Source of the DNA: JAHRAH01 sp051009015
GTDB lineage: Bacteria; Pseudomonadota; Gammaproteobacteria; Tethybacterales; Persebacteraceae
DNA length: 25,246 nucleotides
Reading direction: 5' to 3'
NCBI GenBank assembly: GCA_051009015.1
Contig: JBPCWZ010000011.1
Location: forward strand, 1 to 25,246
The translations under genes and the position numbers were made by a program. The notes under the pieces were generated by a model that made no database searches, was not told the origin of the DNA, and saw only the letters and a list, made by a program, of their open reading frames with translations. Shown here piece by piece: positions 14,577 through 21,707 of this stretch. Within the stretch, counting starts at the first letter, position 1, and the number at the start of each line of letters is the position of its first letter.

Positions 14577-14897
14577 ATGAAAAAAACATTAGCCATTATC
14601 GCGCTTGCCGCGATTTTGTCGGGCGCATGCGCCGCAACACCGCATGTCGTTAAGGAGCAGAAAATATCCGATGCGGATTTATCCTGCAACGGGCTTGCCG
14701 AAGCCATCGCCGAAGCCGAGCGCTTTAAGAAAGAGGCGTACAATTCAAAATTCAAACCCGGCAATGTTGCCGCCTATTTGTTATTTATGCCCGCTGTATG
14801 GGCAGGCGCAAAATTCGGCACTTGGCAAGAAGCGATAGAAGCCGCCGATGACAGAATGCGCCATCTGCGGCAACTGCGCGAAAAGAAAGGTTGCTAA
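14577..14897 (+). CDS. Small exported protein or lipoprotein, function unknown
   Basis: 106 residues. A signal sequence (MKKTLAIIALAAILSGACAA) ends in Cys18. The residues before it (S-G-A) fit a lipobox loosely because the -3 position is Ser, so either lipid attachment at Cys18 or cleavage after ACA is possible. The mature part has one conserved-looking Cys (LSCNGLAEAIAEAERFKKEA), a short hydrophobic stretch (NVAAYLLFMPAVWAGAKFG) and a final EAIEAADDRMRHLRQL...KKGC. Small lipoproteins with this NVAA-hydrophobic-EAI..A..R..HL layout are widespread and uncharacterised in proteobacteria; this is from memory, not a search. ATG 14577 has a strong ribosome site (AAAGGAG). Terminated by the repeat hairpin at 14940. 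Confidence 0.85.
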   Translation: MKKTLAIIALAAILSGACAATPHVVKEQKISDADLSCNGLAEAIAEAERFKKEAYNSKFKPGNVAAYLLFMPAVWAGAKFGTWQEAIEAADDRMRHLRQLREKKGC

Positions 14898-14939
14898 AAC
14901 ACCGGCAGCCTTTTGACCGGCAAAAGCGGGCAAAGAAAG

Positions 14940-14963
14940 GGGCGGCAGAGATGCCGCCCTTTT
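14940..14963 (+). terminator. Terminator of the small exported-protein gene; repeat copy T3
   Basis: GGGCGGCA-GAGA-TGCCGCCC followed by TTTT then GTTATGCAAA. It is the same hairpin and 3' extension as T1 and T2, here on the plus strand. Confidence 0.85.
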
Positions 14964-14986
14964 GTTATGCAAAAACGCTCCGTCAG

Positions 14987-15006
14987 ATTCCCGCTTTTGC
15001 GGGAAT
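14987..15006. repeat. Full dRS3-like element
   Basis: ATTCCC-GCTTTTGC-GGGAAT matches the 20-bp dRS3 pattern (ATTCCC-N8-GGGAAT) known from Neisseria and found as similar repeats in other proteobacteria. It is followed by GACGGGAATGATGG, a partial second copy. Confidence 0.75.
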
Positions 15007-15023
15007 GACGGGAATGATGGCAT

Positions 15024-15054
15024 AAAAAAACCCCCGCTTTTGGCGGGGGTTTTT
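15024..15054. terminator. Bidirectional terminator between groEL and the small exported-protein gene
   Basis: A7-CCCCCGC-TTTTG-GCGGGGG-T5: a 7-bp GC stem with A and T tracts on both sides, so it can stop groEL transcription from the right and readthrough from the left. It lies about 55 nt past the groEL stop. Confidence 0.9.
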
Positions 15055-15108
15055 ACGGATGTGCTTTGACACCGCTTGCCGCCTTTTTGTGGCGGCTTTG
15101 GCGGTTGC

Positions 15109-16737
15109 TTACATATCCATTCCGCCGCCGGGCATCGGCATCGGCGGGGCTTCTTTTTTGGGCGATTCCACAACGCATGCTTCCGTCGTCAGCAACAAAC
15201 CGGCGATGGATGCGGCGTTTTGCAAAGCCGAACGCGTTACTTTGGTCGGATCCAAAACGCCCGCTTTGACCATATCGCCGTATTGTCCGGTTGCGGCGTT
15301 ATAGCCATAGTTGCCCTTGTTGGACTTTACCTGACTCAGCACAACCGAACTTTCCTCGCCCGCATTTTCAACGATGAGGCGCAAAGGCGTCTCCAAAGCG
15401 CGCTGTATAATGCGCGCGCCCGCCTTTTGGTCTTCGTTTTCCAGCGATTTGAGAGAATCCAAAGCGGGTGCGCAGCGCAACAAAGCAACGCCGCCGCCGG
15501 CGACAATGCCCTCTTCCACCGCCGCGCGGGTTGCGTGAAGTGCATCTTCCACGCGCGCTTTCTTTTCTTTCATTTCCACTTCGGTCGCCGCGCCGACTTT
15601 GATGACGCCAACGCCGCCGGCGAGTTTGGCAACCCGCTCCTGCAACTTCTCGCGGTCATAATCGCTGCTGGTTTCTTCTATCTGCTGGCGGATGGATTCC
15701 ACGCGGGCGGCGATATCTTTTTTCGCGCCCTTGCCGTCTATGACGGTTGTTTCTTCCTTGCCGATTTCCACGCGCTTGGCTTGGCCCAGATCCTGCAGCG
15801 CCGCTTTTTCAAGCGACAAGCCGACTTCGTCCGAGATTACCGTGCCGCTGGTCAAAATGGCGATGTCTTCCAGCATTGCCTTGCGCCTGTCGCCAAAGCC
15901 GGGGGCTTTGACGGCGCTAACTTTGACCGTGCCGCGCATGTTGTTGACAACCAAAGTCGCCAGCGCTTCGCCTTCAATGTCTTCGGCGATGACCAAAAGC
16001 GGGCGCCCCGCTTTTGCCGCTTGTTCCAATATCGGCAGGATGTCGCGAATGGCGGATATTTTCTTGTCGTGTATCAGCACAAACGGGTTGTCCAATATCG
16101 CCAACTGCCGCTCGGGCGTGTTGATGAAATAGGGCGAAGTATAACCGCGGTCAAACTGCATCCCCTCGACAACTTCCAACTCGTCTTCCAAAGTGGTGCC
16201 GTCTTCAACGGTAATGACGCCTTCCTTGCCGACTTTGTCCATCGCTTCGGCGATGATATTGCCGACCCCGCTGTCGGAGTTTGCCGAGATGGAGGCGACT
16301 TGCGCTATCTCCGTCTGCGTGCGGCAATCCTTGGAAATGCTCTTGAGATGCGCGACCGCCGAGGATACCGCCCGGTCTATGCCGCGCTTGAGATCCATCG
16401 GGTTCATTCCGGCGGCGACATATTTGAGCCCTTCCACAACAACGGACTGGGCGATGACGGTTGCGGTTGTCGTGCCGTCTCCGGCGACATCCGAAGTTTT
16501 GGATGCGACTTCCTTGACCATCTGCGCGCCGAGATTCTCGACCTTGTTTTCCAACTCTATCTCTTTGGCGACCGAAACGCCGTCTTTGGTGACGGTCGGC
16601 GCGCCGAAAGAGCGCTCCAAAACGACATTGCGCCCGCGCGGGCCCAGCGTTGTTTTCACGGCATCGGCAAGCATATTGACGCCGGCAAGAATGCCGCGCC
16701 GCGCTTCGTCGCCGAATTTGATTTCTTTTGCGGACAT
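15109..16737 (-). CDS. groEL: Chaperonin GroEL (60 kDa)
   Basis: 542 residues, ATP-driven tetradecameric folding chamber working with GroES. Full-length with standard motifs: TLGPRGRNVVLE near residue 31, KDGVSVAKEIEL, the nucleotide loop VAGDGTTTATV near residue 85, AGGGVALLR near 413, NYGYNAATGQYGDM near 475, and a short C-terminal Gly/Met tail (PMPGGGMDM). ATG 16737 is preceded by an AGGAGA ribosome site, 28 nt after the groES stop. Transcribed from the CIRCE-controlled groES promoter. Confidence 0.99.
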   Translation of the reverse strand: MSAKEIKFGDEARRGILAGVNMLADAVKTTLGPRGRNVVLERSFGAPTVTKDGVSVAKEIELENKVENLGAQMVKEVASKTSDVAGDGTTTATVIAQSVVVEGLKYVAAGMNPMDLKRGIDRAVSSAVAHLKSISKDCRTQTEIAQVASISANSDSGVGNIIAEAMDKVGKEGVITVEDGTTLEDELEVVEGMQFDRGYTSPYFINTPERQLAILDNPFVLIHDKKISAIRDILPILEQAAKAGRPLLVIAEDIEGEALATLVVNNMRGTVKVSAVKAPGFGDRRKAMLEDIAILTSGTVISDEVGLSLEKAALQDLGQAKRVEIGKEETTVIDGKGAKKDIAARVESIRQQIEETSSDYDREKLQERVAKLAGGVGVIKVGAATEVEMKEKKARVEDALHATRAAVEEGIVAGGGVALLRCAPALDSLKSLENEDQKAGARIIQRALETPLRLIVENAGEESSVVLSQVKSNKGNYGYNAATGQYGDMVKAGVLDPTKVTRSALQNAASIAGLLLTTEACVVESPKKEAPPMPMPGGGMDM

Positions 16738-16765
16738 GATTTTTGTCTCCTGTGTGTTGTTTGTG

Positions 16766-17080
16766 TTATTTCTTTTTGCCGGGGGCGTCTATCACCGCCA
16801 TAATGTCGTCTTCGCGCATTACAAGCAGTTCTTCGCCGTCCATTTTGACGGATGTTCCGGCGTATTTGCCGAAAAGCACGCGGTCGCCCGCGCGCACATC
16901 CAGCGGGCGAATGCCGCCGTCATCCTTAATTTTGCCGTTGCCGGTCGCGATGACTTCGCCCTGGTCGGGTTTTTCGGCGGCGGAATCGGGGATGACGATG
17001 CCGCTGGCAGTCGTCTTTTCTTCTTCCAGCCGGCGCACCAGCACGCGGTCGTGCAGGGGCCGGATCTTTGTTTTACTCAT
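16766..17080 (-). CDS. groES: Co-chaperonin GroES (10 kDa)
   Basis: 104 residues, the heptameric lid of GroEL. Family sequence throughout: IRPLHDRVLVRRLEEE at the N-terminus, the mobile loop TTASGIVIPDSAAEKPDQGEV, GDRVLFGKYAGT, and EELLVMREDDIMAVI at the end. ATG 17080 has an AGGAG ribosome site. First gene of the operon, downstream of CIRCE. Confidence 0.98.
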   Translation of the reverse strand: MSKTKIRPLHDRVLVRRLEEEKTTASGIVIPDSAAEKPDQGEVIATGNGKIKDDGGIRPLDVRAGDRVLFGKYAGTSVKMDGEELLVMREDDIMAVIDAPGKKK

Positions 17081-17117
17081 TTGCAGTTGCTCCTGTTTTG
17101 GTTTGTTGTCAATGTTG

Positions 17118-17144
17118 TTAGCACTCGCCGATGGAGAGTGCTAA
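17118..17144. promoter_or_regulatory. CIRCE operator (HrcA binding site)
   Basis: TTAGCACTC-N9-GAGTGCTAA is a perfect CIRCE dyad in the groES leader. It is the known target of the HrcA repressor, so groESL should be induced by heat or protein-folding stress through HrcA; hrcA itself is not in the window. Confidence 0.97.
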
Positions 17145-17159
17145 CATCCACACGGCGAT

Positions 17160-17187
17160 ATTATAAGCCCTTTTTTGTATTTTTCAA
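17160..17187 (-). promoter_or_regulatory. Sigma-70-type promoter of groESL
   Basis: TTGAAA (17182-17187) and TATAAT (17160-17165) with a 16-nt spacer. Transcription should begin about 15 nt before CIRCE, so HrcA would block initiation or escape. No sigma-32 promoter pattern is obvious. Confidence 0.8.
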
Positions 17188-17236
17188 CACCCCGCGCGGC
17201 TTTTTTTTCATAACAATGCCAAAACCGCCCATCGGG

Positions 17237-17242
17237 TAAAAT
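17237..17242 (+). promoter_or_regulatory. -10 box of the two-TM protein gene, leaderless spacing
   Basis: TAAAAT followed after 7 nt by ATG 17250. The earlier ATG 17244 lies inside the expected promoter spacer. No ribosome site is present. Confidence 0.45.
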
Positions 17243-17249
17243 AATGGCA

Positions 17250-17891
17250 ATGCCGACAATCGTTATCAGAAGGCGCAAGCGCAGCATATCGGGGGCTTTT
17301 TTGGGCGCGGCGGTGTTTGCCGGTTTTTTTGTTCTGCTTTTGCGCCAGATGCCGCCGGGCGGGGTGTCGGCAATGGAAGGGGCGGGAATGATTGCCCTGT
17401 ATGCCGCTTTGTGCGTTTTTATGCCGTTCGGTTTCAAAAACGCCCTGCTTTCGCCGGTGTTGATAGTCATTGACGAGTTCGGCATCGGCGGGCGTTTTAT
17501 CGGCGGCGGCTACCAAGGCGCAAATGTCATCCCGTGGCGGGATATCAAAGGCGCGGTACTTGACAACGACATCGGGGAGTTGCGCGGATGGGGGCTCGCA
17601 GGCGAACGGCGGCATTTGCTTTTGCTGAAAGTGGATAACGGCGGCGGCTTTTACCGGCGCAAAGCGCATTACCGGTTGTTTGGTGCGGTAATGCTGGATT
17701 TTATGCATCTCAACCGCAAAATTGATTTCACCTTTGACATTACCCATCCGATGATTGAAGGCGGCGAAGCCAAAACGGCAAAACCGCAGTGGATACTATT
17801 CGGCGCGAATATCACCGGCGAATCGCCCGACGAAGCGGCAGTGCGCAAGGACATCGTAGCGCTGATAAACGAGCGGGCGCAAAAAACCTAA
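17250..17891 (+). CDS. Membrane protein with two N-terminal TM segments and PH-like soluble domain, function unknown
   Basis: 213 residues from ATG 17250 (215 from ATG 17244). A basic N-terminus (RRRKRS) leads into two hydrophobic segments (about residues 14-31 and 43-60). The rest is soluble, with LIVIDEFGIGG ... NVIPWRDIKGAVLDN, a pattern of the STM3941-like/PH-like membrane proteins (second strand 'D..GI', then 'I.W.DI'). That likeness is from memory and moderate. A partner or ligand cannot be inferred. The gene is alone on the plus strand. Its stop overlaps the lysE stop by two bases at 17889-17890, so the two transcripts converge with no spacer and no terminator between them. Confidence 0.82.
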   Translation: MPTIVIRRRKRSISGAFLGAAVFAGFFVLLLRQMPPGGVSAMEGAGMIALYAALCVFMPFGFKNALLSPVLIVIDEFGIGGRFIGGGYQGANVIPWRDIKGAVLDNDIGELRGWGLAGERRHLLLLKVDNGGGFYRRKAHYRLFGAVMLDFMHLNRKIDFTFDITHPMIEGGEAKTAKPQWILFGANITGESPDEAAVRKDIVALINERAQKT

Positions 17892-18481
17892 AACAATGTC
17901 GGCAGCATCGCCAGTATCAAAAGCGCCGCCATTGTTATATTAAAAACCCGCAACATCCGCCGGTTGCCGCGCAGATAATTGCCGATAGCCGCGCCAAAAA
18001 GCGCCCATAATGATTGAGAAGGCAATGCGAAAACTAAAAATATCCCGGAGATAAGCGCCGCTTCCAAAAGTGCCGCTTCGCCAGTCATAAAAAGTGATAA
18101 TGCCCCAACTGACATCGCTACCGCCTTGGGGTTTATCCACTGAAACAAAGCCCCCTGAAAAAAAGTCATCGGCTTGCCGCTGCCGACCTTGTCAATATCG
18201 GCGCGGGCGATGCGCCATGCTATCCAGCAGATAAAAACAAATGCCAAATAGCGCATTGTCAAAAGCACCTGCGGATATTCCGTAAAAATCGGTCCCAAGC
18301 CAACACCAATAACAAAGGTCATCCCCGAATGCCCGAAACAAATGCCGAGTATGAGCGGGCGCGTGCGGCGAAAGCCGTAGCTGACACCCGAAGCGGCAAG
18401 CATCATATTATTCGGTCCCGGCGTAATAAGCGTGGAAATAGCAAAAACCGCCATTGGGACGAAAAAATCAATACCGGGCAT
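17888..18481 (-). CDS. LysE/RhtB family amino-acid exporter
   Basis: 197 residues, about six TM segments. The family N-terminus is clear: ISTLITPGPNNMMLAASGVSYGFRRTRP, then GICFGHSGMTFVIGVGLG. LysE/RhtB proteins export amino acids or related metabolites; the substrate cannot be told. The ATG lies 33 nt after hscA with no strong ribosome site, so it is probably the distal gene of the isc operon, though no functional link to Fe-S assembly is known. Confidence 0.92.
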   Translation of the reverse strand: MPGIDFFVPMAVFAISTLITPGPNNMMLAASGVSYGFRRTRPLILGICFGHSGMTFVIGVGLGPIFTEYPQVLLTMRYLAFVFICWIAWRIARADIDKVGSGKPMTFFQGALFQWINPKAVAMSVGALSLFMTGEAALLEAALISGIFLVFALPSQSLWALFGAAIGNYLRGNRRMLRVFNITMAALLILAMLPTLF

Positions 18482-18514
18482 TTGTCCGTTGTCAGTTATC
18501 AGTTGCGGCGGCGG

Positions 18515-20407
18515 TTATGCTTTTTGCAAAGCGCGGCGCATCTCGCGCGCCATTCTTTTTTCGGCGAAAGGTTTGGCGGCATCGTCCAGTTTTTTCATCA
18601 ATGCGTTTATGTCTTCCGCCGCCGTTTGTGTTTGTTGCGGTTGTTTTTGGCTTTGCTGCAAAGCGGCGCGCAAATCTTCGGCGGCGGTTATTATTGTCGC
18701 CTGCTCGGTATCGTCCAACAACCCTTCGCCCTTTGCCGCATCTTCGGCTTCCTGCGCCAGATATTTTTGCAAAGTCAATAACAAAGAATCCGCCGCCGTT
18801 TGTGCGTCAATCAACTTTCGCGCCAGCGCATCTTCACCGGCGCGGGCGAAAGAATCCTGCACCATCGCCGCTATCTCATCTTCGTCAAGCCCGAATGACG
18901 GTTTGACGGTAATGCCCGCCGCCGCGCCGGTTGTTTGTTCGCGCGCCGACACCGAAAGCAAGCCATCGGCATCAACCTGAAAAGATACCAAAACCCGCGC
19001 CATTCCCGCCGCCATCGGCGGAATGCCGGTCAGCGAAAACCTTGCCAAAGAGCGGCAATCGCTTATCCGCTCGCGCTCTCCCTGCACTATGTGAATGCGC
19101 ATAGCAGTTTGCCCGTCGCGGTGGGTGGTAAATTCCTGCTCTCTTGTCGCCGGTATGGTGCTGTTGCGCGGTATTATCTTTTCCGCCAAACCGCCCATCG
19201 TCTCCAAGCCCAGCGACAAGGGAATAACATCCAGCAAAAGCCAATCTTCGCCGCGCCGGTTGCCAATGAGAACATCCGCCTGCGCCGCCGCGCCGAGCGC
19301 TACCGCCCGGTCGGGGTCAATATCCGTCTTTGGCGCTTTGCCAAAAAAAGCCGCCGCCGCCGCCCGCACTTGCGGCATTCTTGTCGCGCCGCCGACAAGT
19401 ATCACTTCGCCAACCTGCTGCGGCTGCAAACCGGCATCATCCATCGCGCGGCGGCAGGCGGCTATCGTCCGCTTTGTCAAAGGCGCGCAAACTTCGTCAA
19501 ACGCTTCGCGGCGAATGTCGCATTGATAAGCATTGCCGCCTGTGTCAAAACACATCCGCACTTGCGCCGCCGCCGACAACCGCTCTTTTGCTTTTCGGGC
19601 GGCCGTCATTATGGATTCTCCGCCATCGTCATCGCAGCCGGTTTTTGCCGCCGCCAAATGCGCCAAAGCGCGGTCGTAATCATCGCCGCCCAGGGCGGAG
19701 TCGCCGCTAATCGCCAATACCTCAAAAACGCCGCGGCTGAAACGTAGCACCGATATGTCAAAAGTGCCGCCGCCCAAATCATAAACCGCATGCACGCCTT
19801 CTCCGGCGCGGTCCAACCCATAGGCAACCGCCGCCGCCGTCGGCTCGCTCAGCAAGCGCAAAACAGGCAAACCCGCCAGCCGCGCCGCATCTTTTGTCGC
19901 TTGCCTTTGTGCTTCGTCAAAATAAGCGGGGACGGTAACCACCGCTCCCGCCGCTTGTTTGCCTTTTATGCGCCCGGCGATATGGCGCAAGTGTTTGAGT
20001 ATTTCCGCCGATATTTCCACCGGGGTTTTGTCTCCGGCTGCTGTTTGTAATCTTGCCATTCCCGCCGTTTCGCCCGCGGCGGCATAGTTGTAATCATAAC
20101 TGTCGCGCACTTCCGCCGCCGCCCGCCCCATCAATCTTTTTATTGACCTGATAGGACGGGCTTTGCTTTGTGCCGCCGCCGCCAAAGCCGCCGCGCCGAT
20201 ATGCGCGCTTCCGCCGCTGTCGTAATGCACAATGGACGGCACAACTTCGCCGCCGTCATCGCCGATAATCTGCGCTTTGCCGTCTTCATCAACGGCGGCG
20301 ACAAGGGAGTTTGTCGTCCCCAAATCTATGCCGAGGGCAAAACGCCACTCGCGAGGTTGTTGCGGTTTGCTTGTTGCCGCCGGTTCGGTGATTTGCAAAA
20401 GCGCCAT
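18515..20407 (-). CDS. hscA: Fe-S cluster assembly chaperone HscA (Hsp70 family)
   Basis: 630 residues (E. coli 616). Hsp70-type ATPase that helps release the cluster from IscU. ATPase motifs: GIDLGTTNSLVA near residue 26, AVVTVPAYFDEAQRQATKDAA near 155, VYDLGGGTFDISVL near 210, VILVGGATRMPQVR near 340. The substrate-binding part has LLLDVIPLSLGLETMGG and a C-terminal helical lid rich in Gln and Ala. HscA rather than DnaK is indicated by the hscB neighbour, the short linker region and the lack of the DnaK EEVD-type tail. ATG 20407 follows the hscB stop directly. Confidence 0.96.
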   Translation of the reverse strand: MALLQITEPAATSKPQQPREWRFALGIDLGTTNSLVAAVDEDGKAQIIGDDGGEVVPSIVHYDSGGSAHIGAAALAAAAQSKARPIRSIKRLMGRAAAEVRDSYDYNYAAAGETAGMARLQTAAGDKTPVEISAEILKHLRHIAGRIKGKQAAGAVVTVPAYFDEAQRQATKDAARLAGLPVLRLLSEPTAAAVAYGLDRAGEGVHAVYDLGGGTFDISVLRFSRGVFEVLAISGDSALGGDDYDRALAHLAAAKTGCDDDGGESIMTAARKAKERLSAAAQVRMCFDTGGNAYQCDIRREAFDEVCAPLTKRTIAACRRAMDDAGLQPQQVGEVILVGGATRMPQVRAAAAAFFGKAPKTDIDPDRAVALGAAAQADVLIGNRRGEDWLLLDVIPLSLGLETMGGLAEKIIPRNSTIPATREQEFTTHRDGQTAMRIHIVQGERERISDCRSLARFSLTGIPPMAAGMARVLVSFQVDADGLLSVSAREQTTGAAAGITVKPSFGLDEDEIAAMVQDSFARAGEDALARKLIDAQTAADSLLLTLQKYLAQEAEDAAKGEGLLDDTEQATIITAAEDLRAALQQSQKQPQQTQTAAEDINALMKKLDDAAKPFAEKRMAREMRRALQKA

Positions 20408-20911
20408 TTATAACTCCGCCAGCATTTTGCCAATATAACGCCACCGGCGAATGACATCGGCAAGTTGCTGCTTTTGTTCATCCGCTAACTTCGCGCCGTC
20501 CGTCAATAACTTCGCCGCTTGCGCGGCAACTTCTTTTTCGGCATCCGCCACTTCCGCCCGCAAAGTGCTACTATCGCCGCCTTTCAACTCTTCCAAAGCA
20601 TCGCGCCATTCCATCTGCTGCATCAAAAAATCCGCCGACATCTGCGCGCCGGTTTCGGCAAGGGCATCAACGCCTTCCAGCGAAAGCATATAAGCCGCCC
20701 GCAGCAACGGGCTTTTTAATGTGCGATATCCGTCATTAATACGGCTTGCCGCCGTTTGCGCCGCTTGCATTTCGGCATTACCGCATCCGGCAAAGCGGTC
20801 GGGATGCGCCGCCGCTTGCAGCGCCCGGTAGCGGCGGCTTAATGCTTCGCCGTCCAAATCAAAACTTCTTTCCAATCCGAACAACGCAAAAAAATCACCG
20901 CCCGATGTCAT
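20408..20911 (-). CDS. hscB: J-domain co-chaperone HscB
   Basis: 167 residues (E. coli 171). The N-terminal J domain carries the HPD motif (His36-Pro37-Asp38 in AAAHPDRF), which stimulates HscA ATPase. The C-terminal helical domain that binds IscU contains the FLMQQMEWRDALEE motif typical of HscB. It lies 11 nt after iscA and abuts hscA. Confidence 0.95.
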   Translation of the reverse strand: MTSGGDFFALFGLERSFDLDGEALSRRYRALQAAAHPDRFAGCGNAEMQAAQTAASRINDGYRTLKSPLLRAAYMLSLEGVDALAETGAQMSADFLMQQMEWRDALEELKGGDSSTLRAEVADAEKEVAAQAAKLLTDGAKLADEQKQQLADVIRRWRYIGKMLAEL

Positions 20912-20922
20912 TGACTACCGGC

Positions 20923-21246
20923 TCAAGTCGTAAAACTTGAACCGCAACCGCAGGCGTCTTTGACATTGGGGTTATTGAAACGAAACCCTTCCTGCAAACC
21001 CTCGCGGACATAATCCAACTCGGTGCCGTCTATGTGCGGCAGGGATTTGGCATCCACAAAAAGGCGCGCGCCGTGCGACTCAAAAGCAAGGTCGCCGCTT
21101 CCCACGCTGTCGGCGTATTCCAAAACATACGCCAAGCCCGAACATCCCGAAGGTTTGACCGCCAAACGCACGCCCGCCGCGCCGCCGCGCTCCTGGCAAC
21201 AGCGCAAAACATGCGCCGCCGCGCTTTCGGTCAGGGTGATAGCCAC
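20923..21246 (-). CDS. iscA: A-type iron-sulfur carrier IscA
   Basis: 107 residues from a GTG start at 21246, two bases after the iscU stop; the upstream in-frame reading overlaps iscU and is not conserved. The length and ITLTESAAAHVL start match E. coli IscA. The three conserved cysteines are Cys35 (SGCSG), Cys99 and Cys101 (CGCGSSF). IscA passes clusters or iron to acceptor proteins. Confidence 0.96.
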   Translation of the reverse strand: MAITLTESAAAHVLRCCQERGGAAGVRLAVKPSGCSGLAYVLEYADSVGSGDLAFESHGARLFVDAKSLPHIDGTELDYVREGLQEGFRFNNPNVKDACGCGSSFTT

Positions 21247-21248
21247 TT

Positions 21249-21638
21249 TCAGTCGCCGCCGCCTTGCTTCTTTTTGTAATCGGCGACCGCCGCCTTGATG
21301 GCATCTTCCGCCAGAATGGAGCAGTGGATCTTGACCGGCGGCAACTCCAACTCTTCGGCAATGTGGGCGTTTTTGATGCCCAGCGCCTGGTCGACGGTCT
21401 TGCCGCGCACCCATTCGGTGATGAGCGATGACGATGCGATAGCCGAGCCGCAGCCGTAGGTTTTGAACTTGGCATCGCTGATGACGCCGTCATCGCCGAC
21501 GCGAATCTGCAGTTTCATCACATCGCCGCAAGCGGGCGCGCCGACCATGCCGGTGCCGACATCGGCGCCGTTTTTGTCAAACGACCCGACATTGCGCGGG
21601 TTTTCGTAGTGGTCTATTACTTTGTCGCTGTATGCCAT
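21249..21638 (-). CDS. iscU: Fe-S cluster scaffold IscU
   Basis: 129 residues. Scaffold on which the [2Fe-2S] cluster is built. All ligands are present: Cys37 with Asp39 (PACGDVM), Cys63 (YGCGSA) and His105-Cys106. The HscA recognition motif LPPVK is at 99-103. ATG 21638 has a strong GGGAGG ribosome site. First gene of the operon; iscR, iscS, fdx and iscX are absent, so sulfur must come from a cysteine desulfurase encoded elsewhere. Confidence 0.98.
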   Translation of the reverse strand: MAYSDKVIDHYENPRNVGSFDKNGADVGTGMVGAPACGDVMKLQIRVGDDGVISDAKFKTYGCGSAIASSSLITEWVRGKTVDQALGIKNAHIAEELELPPVKIHCSILAEDAIKAAVADYKKKQGGGD

Positions 21639-21678
21639 AATGTGCCTCCCGTTTTCGGTTGTGCAGTTTTGTGCGCCG

Positions 21679-21684
21679 ATTATA
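21679..21684 (-). promoter_or_regulatory. -10 box of the iscU operon
   Basis: TATAAT about 40 nt before ATG 21638, with TATTGT as a possible -35 at 17 nt. The leader of roughly 34 nt carries the GGGAGG ribosome site. No IscR site is recognised. Confidence 0.6.
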
Positions 21685-21707
21685 CCACAATAACCGGCAA
21701 AACAATA

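Noticed and set aside
15076..16803. 575-codon plus-strand open frame opposite groEL
   Set aside because: GroEL is unmistakable on the minus strand; the antisense frame is a codon-bias shadow.
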